Positions 1 through 16,900 of a stretch of DNA of 64,000 nucleotides are shown here, piece after piece. Source of the DNA: Brugia malayi (lineage: Eukaryota > Nematoda > Chromadorea > Rhabditida > Onchocercidae). Location: contig NW_025062477.1 in NCBI RefSeq assembly GCF_000002995.4, positions 7,846,649 to 7,910,648 on the forward strand, given 5' to 3'. The notes under the pieces are model-generated. The model saw only the letters and a list, made by a program, of their open reading frames with translations, did not search any database and was not told the origin of the DNA. A program made the translations under genes and the position numbers. Each line of letters begins with the position of its first letter. Position 1 is the first letter of the stretch.

Positions 1-68
1 TGTAGTTGTGATCTACCAATATTGCTTTAATTTTTGGGACCAACTCGCTATTTGATACTGTTTTTTAG

Positions 69-170
69 TCTTTTACGAAAGAATTATTCGATGAGGCAGT
101 CAACAACTTGATCAAAAACGAAGTGTTGGTTCGTACTGGTGACAAAATACGATATGTTGCGGCAACCTAA
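69..170 (+). CDS. mcm-4: MCM4 replicative helicase subunit, last exon only (5' part outside window)
   Basis: This is the terminal coding exon of a gene that starts before the window. It follows a TTTTTTAG acceptor and encodes 33 residues, then TAA at 168-170. The peptide runs from SFTKELFDEAVNN to DKIRYVAAT. It matches the winged-helix tail of MCM4, where the vertebrate protein ends with a similar (D/E)MFEEAL...VTGKTVRL pattern. MCM4 is one of six subunits of the MCM2-7 ring that unwinds DNA at replication forks in the nucleus. Only the C-terminal tail is visible, so the AAA+ ATPase motifs cannot be checked. Another MCM paralogue is possible but fits the tail less well. Confidence 0.7.
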   Translation, partial: SFTKELFDEAVNNLIKNEVLVRTGDKIRYVAAT

Positions 171-2213
171 TTTCCTATTCTCATATTATCTTTTGGGAGC
201 AAAAAGAATAGTCTAAGTTATAAGTGAGAAAGTGAACTTTTTAGTGGGATCTTAAGAAGTTGATAAAAATCTGCGATCATGTTAATCAAAATTAGGTAGT
301 TTTATCTGATGCAGGTGAATTGGGTAATATAATGTATTCTTAGCATGAAATAGATTTCTGCAAACAAATTATACTTCTATTTAAGAAAGAGTAATTAGGA
401 AATCAGGCATTTGATTTTGAAAGTGAGCATTCTAAAAGTGTGCTTCATATTGGTTTTCCATTATTTTTGATCGGTATATCGCTAACTGTCGTGAAAGATT
501 ATCGTTGGTTTGTGAAATAATATATTTAGAAAGACTTACCTTAATTGTTGTATTCCCGTTAAACGTTAAAGGTAGTAGGCGTTAAACACGCTATTATTTA
601 TAATACAGCAGTGAAATTATCGTAAGCTTATTTTCATAAAACGAATATCAGTAATTTGAGCGGTAAAAATAGATTTTAAAAATGGAGGAAAGTCAATTGT
701 TTTGGAGAAGAGGAAATTGAGTTTGGTTGTGATCAGTGTGGTCAACAATAATAATCCTGTTTATTACTATTTATATGTATAAGAATTGAGGGTGTCTACG
801 ATAAGACCAAATGAGATAAGAATTCGAGATGTTTACAACAAGATCGTATAAATAACGGGTTAAACAAGCATGTGATAAATTCCATATGCAAGGAATGGGA
901 GTTAATTTTAAAATAAAAATAAAATCACATGAGTAATAAATCTGATGATTGCAGTTATTGTTTACCGTAGGATTGTTTACAATTTAGGAAATAATTTATT
1001 AGTTTTTCTTTGAATTAATTTTATAATTTTGGTCGGAGTTTCGTGAAATTATAATTCGCGACACTAACTCGATTATATCATTTTTTATGTACTACGTTTT
1101 AACTTTTGACAAATACTTCCTGTTAAAACTAAAACGCTTATAAATAAAGTTACAACCATTTTCTTACTGCTGCTTATCTTTATAAGTCGTCATTATTTTT
1201 GTTGTTCATAATGTTCGATTTTGACATTTCTATGTTTTGCATTTTTTCAAATGAACAATTCCACTGCTCAGTAGGATGCATTTTACATTCAAATTACTTC
1301 GTACTAGTTATCATACTAATACTCCAATAAATTCAATGACACTTATTTTATTCATGACTTCAGCTGTGTTTAGTTTTGATAGTAGAACACCGGTCAATAA
1401 ATCCAAGTAGAACAAGTTCCGTTGTGTTGCTTATATCTTCAAGTGGCAGTGTCAATAAAGGAATCTATTTTTCCTAAAATTTATAAATTTCTTTGTCCTT
1501 TGAAAATTATGACACTTTCGAAAATCCGTTTGATGCGTAGTAAGGTTTTTTCGATAAAGTGGGAATTTCTCTCTAATTCTTCTGTGTAACACATACTGGC
1601 AAATGCAGTAAAAGTTCGCATATTACAATACAACTTAAGTCGACTACATTATAAACAAGGGATGACATCACTAATGGTCTATTCCCATAAATTTGCATTT
1701 GCTTCAAGGAAAATATTAATTAGGACAAAACAAGCTGGTCCAACGATCTCTGCAACAACCATTTAAAAACTTAATTTTCAATTCAGATGTTTGTTCCTCT
1801 CGATCCAGTCTTCTAATGCGCTTTTTCGTTTCTTGGTGGAACGCGGACTGTTTGTTGTTCACTGCAGTCATATTTTAATCAATCCAGTAAATTAATTGCT
1901 CTTATCTACTTGTAAGTATATTTGGATTATCCATAGATGTGTAGAGAGATTCTTCTAGCTTTTTTTCCACTAAGAAATCGTAAAGGTTTAAATTAAAGTT
2001 AAATGTATTTATTTATCTGGTAATTTCATAGATTTGTGGGAAATTTGACGATTGCAACATAATAGCGTCTTAATGTGCAATGAGCAAATTAAAGGACTCT
2101 TAATTCCATGCAGTCATTGTGAACCCCGTAAAACAGAGCAAGGGGACTTTCTAAAGAGAAGCTGTTTCATTCTCATTTCGGAGATCCTGAAATGTATGGA
2201 GAATTTCAGGTGA
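171..2213. other. Intergenic region, no gene seen
   Basis: About 2 kb of AT-rich sequence lies between the MCM4 stop and the calumenin start. I see no open frame with splice support and no repeat of note. It presumably holds the MCM4 3' UTR and the promoter and 5' leader of the calumenin gene. Confidence 0.5.
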
Positions 2214-4921
2214 ATGCAGCTGTTTTATAGCAATGGTTTGGATTTTTCATGTAGTTGTCTCCTGCCACTATTGTTACTAACCGTTGTGAAGTCGGATCGG
2301 GAACATGTCGAGCATGGTTTCAGTGGGAAATTTAAGAAGGAACATAGTGCCGAAAGCGATCAGCATAACATCCATGCTGATCATAAAGTTGTTATAGGTA
2401 TGTAAATCAGTGGTTTTCATTTATATTGTTCTATTACTAATCTGGACATGCATAAAATGATGTCATATTTATGCCGTTTCTCATCGATTATCACAAAGAG
2501 GAAATTTTTTTTTGTGTGGGGCAACTAAACTGTCATTCAGTTCTATAAAAACTTATGCTAAAACTGTGTTAATATATATTTATCCTTCAGAGAATCCAAG
2601 TTAGCAAAGCCTACTGTAGCTTATCTCTGCACTTCATGAACATACAACCTTTAGGTGATTGTTTACGATTTCTGTGTAGGAGCGTGATTTATAGTTTTCG
2701 TATCATCAGTCTGTCATTTTCTCTTTCGAAATGGTTAGGTTTTAACACTTTAGTGTACAAATAATGGAGTTTGTTTGGTGTACATTGGTGTACTAGTAGT
2801 AGACTTTGATCTTACGTTTTTGATTTAGGCTCTCGAAAAGAAGCCGAAATTTTCGATGATTTGAGTCCTGAAGAAGCAAAACGACGGCTGGCAGTTTTGG
2901 CTAAAAAAATGGATAAAGATGATGATGGATACGTAATCCGGGAAGAGTTAGAGCGAGTGATCAAGCAGTATATTCCTTTTTCTGACTGTTACCGATTGTT
3001 TTGTAACTAGCTAAATAGAGATGAATACACAGTGTAACAGCACAATGTCTCTGAAAAAATTCGTTGGTTACATAATTTGCTTGAGGAACATGATTTCGTT
3101 GGATTTGGAGGAATCAAATGATCGATTTCGAGAGATGGATACGAATCAAGATAATTTAGTAACATGGGATGAATATGTGCAGGAATCGTTTGGTGATATC
3201 GACCCGGAGAATGAGGTTAATTTTTCTCGTTATTTTTTTCAAAATTTTCTGCGAAGTAAAATGGGTTTTTGAAAGAAATTTAAATCTTAAACAAATTTCA
3301 TATACAAATAGAGCGATCTTAAACTCCTTGTTCATCCTGCAAGTGTTTTTTGCATATATCGTTTTTTCAGAATATTTCAATTTGACGTCGAGATTAACAT
3401 ATGCTAAGTTTTATTTTTGCCCAATTAGCACTTTGATGTTTGATGCTAAAGATGTTTTAAACTTAAAGTCATTACTTTAGTGGAAAGATAAATGAGAATG
3501 CTTACTGGGAATCAGTTTACTTGCATTTTATACTATTTGTTTAGAAGAATATACAATAAATTTCAATTATTTGAATATTTGAATACTGAAGTCTTCTCAG
3601 GAAATTATTTATAATGTCCTGTTATGCTGTGTTATCATTCCTTTATTTGTTATGACTGAAATTCTTCATTCAAGGCAGATTTCCTCCAAATTTCATACTT
3701 TATTCCTTCGAAAACTTGTAAAATGGTCCATTTTTGTTGATGGCAGCTCCATCGTTTATTAGTGAGACAGCTACCTTTCGTTACCTTCAGAAGAAAATTG
3801 TATGAATTCAATCTGTAAAGAAACTACACAATGAGATAGAATGAATTTCTCCTCTTCATCTCCGTCATAGATAGTCTTTATATACTAAACGTATCTTTAA
3901 TCTTTAGATTATGGATGCAGATGACAAACGTTTGTTGGAGGATGATAGGAAATTTTTCTCTACAGCAGATCAGGATAAAGATGACAAGTTATCGAATGCA
4001 GAATTTCATGCCTTCCAAAATCCTGAATCTTTTCCACACATGCATGCAGCTTTAATTGAGGTAACATTGTGAGATTTAACCCTTTCTTAAGAATTTCATA
4101 TATAAATGCTTGCATAAAGGATGTCATTCGTACATGCGCTACACCGGATGGTAATACTGATGCAAGCTTTAATAATTTAAAACTCGATTGAACTAAAACT
4201 AAGTTACTACCCGATATTGAATCGCGATACTTCTAACTTTTGAAGTTATGATGCTTAAGGTTACTATGAAGGAGAAAGATAAAAACCACGATGGAAAAAT
4301 TACACTGGATGAGTTTCTGGATGATCTAGCAGGGGACCAGAAATCCGACTGGTACATGGTAGAAAAAAATCGTTTTGAATATGATTATGATAAGGATAGA
4401 AATGGCGTTCTTGAGGGTGCAGAAATTGCATCTTGGCTTGTAATGAATTTAGAAACAACTGCAGCTGAGGTTTGTAAGATTTTTCATTCATTCATTCATT
4501 CAGATTGATTTTTTGGATGCCATGCTTTTCGTTGGTTACTATTATAAGTTCAAATTTTTATCTAATCAGCTTGAAATAGGAAATTTTTAGTCGGGAGTAA
4601 TTTACTAAAATTATTTGGAAGAATCGGAAAGAGTAATTCATTAAAATTATTTGGAAGGAAAAAATAATTATTTTTTTCACATTAAACAGAATAGTCAGAG
4701 TTACTCAGATATGTTATGTAGGATTTCTTAATTAATGTTGATTCATAAGCGTTAAACGTTTTCCTGTGCAGGAAGTAGAACATTTAATGTCGAAAGCAGA
4801 TAAAGATAACGATGGTCGTCTATCTATTGATGAAATTATAAGCGAATCAGATCTGTTCGTTGGTTCTGAAGCAACAAATCATGGCGAAAATTTGGTTGAC
4901 CTATTACATGACGAGCTTTAA
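2214..4921 (+). CDS. calu-1: Calumenin/reticulocalbin-family six-EF-hand Ca2+-binding protein of the secretory pathway
   Basis: The exons are 2214-2397, 2829-2967, 3086-3215, 3908-4060, 4260-4469 and 4772-4921. All phases join, giving 321 residues, the usual length for the CREC family (about 315). The N-terminus has a hydrophobic signal segment (LLPLLLLTVV). Six canonical EF-hand loops follow: DKDDDGYVIREE, DTNQDNLVTWDE, DQDKDDKLSNAE, DKNHDGKITLDE, DKDRNGVLEGAE and DKDNDGRLSIDE. All have acidic or Asn residues at positions 1, 3 and 5 and Glu at 12. The protein ends HDEL, an ER-retrieval signal. Members bind Ca2+ with low affinity in the ER/Golgi lumen and act as chaperones; in C. elegans, CALU-1 affects cuticle and muscle. 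Exon 3 uses an unusual acceptor (TTGCTTGAG), chosen because it restores phase and family alignment (VIKQNMISLDLEES). The exact start Met is less certain than the rest. Confidence 0.93.
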
Positions 4922-6474
4922 TAATAATGGTGAATGAGTAATAACTGTTATCATTGTATATTTTAAGTTTTGTTGAGACTACGTTTCATTAACTGATATT
5001 GTCACATGTTATTCCGAGCATAATATGTTGATGGGATTCTTTAACCTAATTTTAACAATTCCTTGCAAGAATTCCCCGATCTTTTTCAAGTTTTAAATGA
5101 ATCTGACTTATTCTTACAAAAAAAGGTTGCAAATCCCGCTCCTAGATTTCTTGGCCGCTTTTTCTGAGGAATTTAAATCACTGCACAAAACTTCATTTGA
5201 CATTTCGTTGCTCGGTATAAAAGTCCTAACGACGAGATGCCTAGTGAACAGTGGTGACTTAAAAAACAGACAGAACCTACACTTCAGGAACAGTTTATTT
5301 GCACTTCCAATGCATAGCATGAAAATACTCTGTGCTATGTTTTACCTCTTCCATTATGTGTATTTCCCCAAAATATTTTGAAAAATCGAGAAAAAAGGTA
5401 AGACCCCCTAGAAACAAATAAGTCGAAAGTTTACCGCGTATTTGTTTATTTTGTAGGTCCTTTAATCATACCTAATATATATATATATATGCATATATAT
5501 ATATATATATGCAAATTGGACTTTTTAAATAATTTCACGATATTAGATTTACGATGTTCATGTACCATGAAACTTTATGGCATCTCCACTTCTATTTGGC
5601 CATACAGTTTGTAATACGTTTGAAAGTACTAGTATTGCAGATAAGAATACGGAGGAAAGAGAAGGCAAAGAGATCTAGATACATAAAAAGCACTTTAGAA
5701 AAAAAAAAAACTTCATATCATTACAAAACTTCATAACACTGAATGAAGTTTTTAGTAAGAAGTGAGTTTGTTCGTAAACATTAAATCTGTATAATTGGTT
5801 TCTCTAATCAGTAACAGCATATGCACATATATTATATTACAAGTATTCATAAATGTAGTATATATATCAAGCTAAAAGAAATGGAGAAAAAATGAGAGTA
5901 CATTCAAGAAAGGCTAATAAAATACTTCTAATAAAATAACATAAAAAATCGGAACAATACCCGTTCACGGACCATATCCAATAATAGTAGCATTCTGTAG
6001 CAAGTTAAATTTGGAAAAATAAAAACGTCACATTTTAAAAGGCAAATTGGATCATGTAGTTGGCAACACAGCCTAACAAAAGCAATATAGATGAAAGGTA
6101 GTTCCGTAAGATAAGAAAATTAGAAAACCGAAGATTCTTCAAATTTACTGGGTAATTTGTTCACATATAGGACTATTCTCTCACTATCTATAAAAGGAAT
6201 AAAAAGTGGAAGAGAAATAGCAATTCGTGCATGAGTAAATGCTAGATCAAATGAATCCGACTGTATCAATTTAGTTGACAGTGATGATGAAGGTCAGCTT
6301 TCTCCCATAAAAAGAAAGGAATTCAAGACGAAAGACAAAGTGGAGAATTGAATTACATGATTTTTCGACTTAAAGTCATTTCTCCTTTCAAAAGAATCTA
6401 AGTGGTCAATGCTGTTCAAGTAAGTGTCTTACGATGACTTATAAAGACTTCAAGTTGTCTATAGAGAAGTGAAA
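4922..6474. other. Convergent intergenic region with AT-repeat palindrome
   Basis: About 1.5 kb lies between the calumenin stop (+) and the HECT ligase stop (-). It should hold both 3' UTRs. Open frames at 5097-5381 and 5554-5736 show no family resemblance and no splice support. An (AT)n block lies at 5474-5511. Confidence 0.5.
5474..5511. repeat. (AT)n microsatellite, palindromic about GCAT
   Basis: Two AT runs of roughly 17-18 bases are joined by GC at 5491-5492. The whole block is close to a perfect inverted repeat and could form a cruciform or hairpin. It sits between two convergent genes. Confidence 0.85.
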
Positions 6475-11597
<5,123 letters not shown>

Positions 11598-12202
11598 TCA
11601 CTATTACTAAAATAACTTTATTCATCATTAACCGAAGGATTTTAAAAGAAATTAACCGATAATTTCGCGTTCCAGTTCCGTTTCTCAACTCTCAACAAAA
11701 GCACCCTTTTCCCAGTAATGTTAAAAGTCTCATATCTCTGTCTCGTCATATATTATCTAAGCACCTCATACATGTCATCACTTCATATAACAAACATTTT
11801 CTCATGAAGATAACGCCAACAGACCATACATACAAACTGGTAAATCAACTACTGAAGGACGGCCTTTTTCACTGCGCCCATTAAAATGAGCTTGGAAGGA
11901 TTTGGTTACAACGGTAATTGGAGCAGCCGAAGAGATAAGACGAAGAGTGACGGAAGGTTGGTGAATTCTGTAAACATATTTTCCAGATGATCACATAAAT
12001 GATCAGAAGGATAGAATGATATGACATGGCCAGTATGGTGACATTAAGAAGAGGTAAGTTAGTTATTCCATCAGTATTCTGTAGGAAAATTCTTTTACAT
12101 AACATTCCCTTAAATTTATTTCTCTTATTAGTCAAAGTAGAAACACTTTTTGACCCCTATGTACTCCTCAAAGACTGAAAAATGAACAAGTTTTAAGAAG
12201 TG
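11598..12202. promoter_or_regulatory. Head-to-head intergenic region, probable divergent promoter
   Basis: About 605 bases separate the start codons of the HECT ligase (-) and the dehydrogenase (+). No coding exon was identified in it; an 84-codon open frame on the minus strand (11881-12135) has no splice or family support. No TATA box or known motif is claimed. Confidence 0.45.
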
Positions 12203-13496
12203 ATGAAAATATGTGAATGGTTCCTTGATCTACTGACATTCCTTGGATTTTATCTCATTGCTGTATATTGTATTGTGGTAGAATTTTATTTGGATCGGAT
12301 TCGCCGCTATAATGGATTGTCACGAATGAAACATTTACTTAAAGCTATAGAAAAAAGCAAATTCATTAATACTTCAAGTCGAGAGCTTGTTGCCGTAATA
12401 ACCGGAGCGGACGGTAGTATTGGTGCGGAAATAACCCGTTTATTGTTACGATATAATTTCAAGGTATTTTTATATGATTCTTGAATCCATAGGTTCTATT
12501 TGCACCGTTAATTTATGTGATTACATTGCATCTCAGCTCTTTTATTCCGTTTTTTTTTTCTGGTTTTACGTTGCAGGTTTTCTTTTTATACTTAACAATT
12601 TTGTAGTCGAGTTTGTGACGACTAAGGAACTCATCTGTAAATTTATGGCACAACAAATAAGTTAATTTTGTGCAGGAAGTACTTCCGGAGTGATTTTCTT
12701 GAAGGTTGTGTGTTTGGTTCGGAATTGTGACAATAGCGGCTGGCTGGATAATTCTGAATACCAACTGAACTTGGTGTTGCGAAATGTGGATTTATCCAAC
12801 CTTCGGGAAGTGAAAGAAGTGGCAACGTTACTTGCGAACGAATATCCTCACATAGATCTCATTATCTGCAGTGCTGGTATTATGTTACAGCCGTTCAAGC
12901 TCACATCAGACGGCTTTGAGACTCACTACGCTGTTAATCTTCTTTCCCACGCCATCATGGTTAATTGTTTGTTGTCGCCCATGATTAAATATTCTGCAGG
13001 AGAAAGCTGTGTCCGAGACAGTCGTGTTGTGTTCTTATCCTCCGCCACCGCACACCTAGGGTTTTTTAATTCTATGCTTCAAGACAACTCTAAAATGTTT
13101 CACACATATCGGAATGGTTATCAGGCTTACTCGACATCGAAATTTGCGATATCTCTTTATATTGAGGAGATGAATAAACAAATGCAGCAGAAATGTGTGA
13201 CAGCAAACCAACGGACGGTAACCGCCATTTCTGTACATCCCGGTTGTGTCGCAAGTGGTTTGTACGAACATGCAAATACTTTAACCAAAGCCATGATTTT
13301 CCGACTTCTATGGATTGTAATGAGAAATCCAGCTTTAGCTGCAGCAGAAACGATAGCCCTCGGATGTGCTGATAATTTAAAAGGAGGCTGCTACTACCAA
13401 CATATGACACCGACTAGAATTCTGTGCACTGCAGCAAAAAAAAAACAACTCTATGAGCGTGTAAGAAGCATCATAACAGACATGGAAGAAATGTAG
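12203..13496 (+). CDS. Short-chain dehydrogenase/reductase with N-terminal membrane segment (retinol-dehydrogenase-like)
   Basis: Two exons, 12203-12463 and 12705-13496, encode 350 residues. The N-terminus is hydrophobic (FLDLLTFLGFYLIAVYCIVV), suggesting membrane anchoring. The Rossmann NAD(P)-binding motif TGADGSIG lies at 67-74 and CSAGI stands for the usual NNAG. A Ser pair, LSSAT, lies near residue 199. The catalytic YSTSK has Tyr229 and Lys233, followed by HPGCV. Together these show an intact classical SDR that would oxidise or reduce a hydroxyl/keto group of a small hydrophobic substrate using NAD(P). The substrate cannot be told from sequence; retinol dehydrogenase/DHRS proteins are the nearest families. 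The start is the ATG at 12203, preceded by an in-frame GTG. The acceptor CTTGAAG before GTTGTG was chosen because the more obvious TGCAG at 12674 leads straight into a stop. Confidence 0.88.
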
Positions 13497-13995
13497 AACT
13501 GGTATTTAACAGAAATCACCAATAGTCAAGAAATCTTTTCCAGGAAAATGTTTGTATGTGCTTCCGTTCTGAATAATATATGATATTTTATGCTCATGTA
13601 TTTAATTCAAAAAATTTATGCAAAAACTAGTGCTGGCATCTATTTTCTGTTTTTAACTTCTACAACCTTCTTCTTTTAGCTGTACAATGAAGATGGAAGA
13701 ATAATTTAAAATATGACCGGAAAAAAAATTTGTTTTGGCTATAAGTTTAAATCTGGAAGGAAATGAAACTACCTTTTACTTGTTATCTTAGAAACAAGAT
13801 TCAACGAAAGAGTTAACCAATTTTGTTTGATTGCTAATGTATAAAGAATTAGAAAAACGAGAATAGAGCGATGAAATTCCCCCTGTTTTTCTGAAATGTC
13901 CCAATTCTTTATTGTTCCAATTCCGCTCATGTCCCAATTCCTATTATGAGATATAGAGACCAAATACTGTATTTACAGTCTTTTATACTGTTTGG
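13497..13995. other. Convergent intergenic region
   Basis: About 500 bases lie between the dehydrogenase stop (+) and the INTS3 stop (-), holding the two 3' UTRs. An AATAAA on the minus strand at 13908-13913 fits INTS3. I see nothing coding. Confidence 0.55.
13908..13913 (-). other. Poly(A) signal AATAAA for INTS3
   Basis: The plus-strand TTTATT reads AATAAA on the minus strand. It lies about 83 bases beyond the INTS3 stop codon, a normal 3' UTR distance for nematodes. Confidence 0.55.
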
Positions 13996-16900
13996 TTAAT
14001 CACTATCAGAATCAACTATCAGTTTCTGGCGTTTTCGTTTTGAGTTTTTGCTTTCGTCCTGAAAAGTTCTACATATAATAGAGAACAAATAAAAACATAA
14101 TCACATTTCCTATAACTTTTGGGCCATTTTTTATTTCCAGGTCTAATTACTTGTAATGATTTGAAATTAGGATTTTAACTTGGGTTTAAAAAGACGGACA
14201 AATGTGTTGGTAACATAATTTCTTCAGATTAAATCTAAAATCAGGCAATCACGACGCCTAAAATTCGATTTCGAAACATCAAATTGTGATTGTAAAAAAA
14301 AAGTTAAGTCTTGATTTCTATTTAGTAAAATTTTCTATTTAGCTCTTACTGAAATGCCTTTTTGACACGGTTGAACAAATAATTTTATGGAATGGTAGCT
14401 ATGCGATTCAGTATTTCGTAAGATAATAATGCTCACTGCACTGGAACTTACTACCCTAAATATATTAAGCGCATATCTCCTACAATTGTTGATTAATTCC
14501 AGTGCGTCTAAATCATCACACCAAAAACATCTCTCGATATAAATACAGTAATTATAATTACTGAAGATTACAACTAAGGCCAAAACTCCATGTCAAGCAA
14601 ACGACTATACATCGAGTTGTGCACGACAAACTTCAAAGAATGGGACCAATCCTGACGAGAGAAGGTCTGACATCGTTTCTAATGCAGTGGTTGCTTTTTT
14701 TCGAGACAACTAAGCAGTAACAAAATACAACAGTGAATTTGAAGTAACATACATCGCTCATATCAGTCATCTTTTTCGACGTTTTGGTTCTTCGTAAAGA
14801 ACGAGCACTTTGTGCATTATCATCACTCAATATTTCCATTACAGCAAACAGCTCACTGTAGCGTATTCGAAGAGATGACACCTAATAAAATTTAAACAAC
14901 ATTTTACTTTAATACAAGGTGGAATGAACAATTTTTTACATTAATAAAAGCATAAAAAATTATAAAAATCAAGGCGAATTAACTCCAAATATAAAATTCT
15001 AGGCACAAGGATCTTAAGAGTGATGACTTCAGCTAAATCGAATTTTTTTGGAACGAAGTCATAAAAAGATGAAATGATACTTAAAACAATTTTGAATTAC
15101 ATGGTTTTCTAACACATCTCGGAAGATTCTGAGCTGTTATGTTCTTAGAATCACAAAAAGCCAACCTTTTCAGCCGCCCTTGCCACTGTAAATGCTTCCT
15201 GTAGAGTAGGTCGAGCCAAGAAGGCTTCCGCCACATGACTATCCTTCGATAAACAACTCTGTCGAAATTTGTCAAGATGTGAAAAAAGCTGATCCAAGCA
15301 AACATATCTGAAAAAACAGTTTGTTCGTAATTAGTTATCTTCCTCTAATTTATAATTGCTTTCAATGCTATCGACTTTGATAATTCCGCCTTGCACACTG
15401 ATTTCCACAATTAAGATTGTGGAAGTCATATAAGTTTAATATCCAGTTTCTCCAAAATTCTAAAAGCAGTTTACATATTGTCAGGAAACAATTCTTTGAT
15501 TTTGCATCCTTTTTACTAAACCACTGTTTGAAAAAAAATAAGGTTTCCCTTTGTGCCGGACGTTTCCCTTTTGAATGAACTGGGAGAAGATCACCAGACT
15601 GAATCAATTTGTCGATGAGATTAGAGAGCAATTCTGCTACTCGAGCTGCATAATCTGGATCCTTAATCAGCAGTTTCAGACAGTTTACAGTGAACATATC
15701 AGATGGTGTACGAGATAAAAGATTTCGTATGAGACTCATATTTGGTTCGCGGTCCATCCTAAATCATATCTTGCACAAATAGCAAAAAAATAAGACTGCA
15801 AAATAACACAAGTAGATTACTAACCAAATCACCTCTTAAAACAGATTAATTACCCTAAAGAACTACTGCGTGATTAAAAAAATGTATTAAGTTTGGCAAA
15901 TCAGCTAACATGTATAAAGTTCTCACCCAAATCTGAAATTATATAAGTTAACGTAACCTAAATTTGAAAATTTGCCGAGTGCTGCAGTTCTCAACTTCAT
16001 AAGATATCAGGTTGTTTCTATCGCAGTCTGAATAGACAATTGAGAACAATATATTTCGTAAAGAACCTTTGAAGCATGATATAAACTTGCGCAATTGCTT
16101 CCGAATGCTTCGGGTACTGTAGTTTAGAAATCATTTGTAAAATCCAATCCACAGGAACACCTTCTGCATGTACCAGCTGCCAGAAAACAAACTGCGCGGT
16201 TGTTTCCCATGTCAATGAAGCACTGACGATAGGTAAAAAAGAGTCCTTCCTAAAATTTATTCATTAAGAGCCCAGTGAAAATCCAACAATCAGATGACTT
16301 AATTTTTAAACAAGGATACTCGATAAGAAGCAAAAAGTGATATTAAAGTGATCATTTAAAAAAATTTTTAAATTGACCTAAAAAATGAGATGTTTTCCCG
16401 AACCATTTCCCCAATAAGATCAGCGATCTGCCGCCCGTCTAATGAATGCGATAACAGTTTCATCAGTTCAACACTACCCATTGCTTCCGTGGCAAATTTT
16501 TCGTATACATATGGAATAAGATGTGCGAACAGTACATAGTCATCGATGTGGCATTGCTTAAAACATATTTAAACCACATATTTTTAATTAAAAATTTCAT
16601 TCAGCTATCATTCATTATTCATTTTAAATCATGTCAAGGGAAATGCTGTACATCCTTAGGAAAGCATAGGTCAAGTCTAGTTTTAAAATAGTTTAAAAAA
16701 CATTGCATTTCATATAGCAATTAATATTAAATACAGTGTTGTAAGGAACGAAAAGAGTAATGGAATTAATCAACACCAAGAAGGCAATCACCTAGAGATC
16801 AAAACATAATCCATATGACTTCTGTAAAAGATTTATGCATACTAATTAATCAAATTATTTTGAATTCGAGAAACCTGTAAGTCTGAAACAATTTGCTGAA

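Noticed and set aside
15368..15524. Continuation of INTS3 exon 19 as a longer open frame
   Set aside because: The extra residues do not resemble INTS3, and ending at CA|GTGGTT gives the family spacing to the next exon. It is treated as intron.
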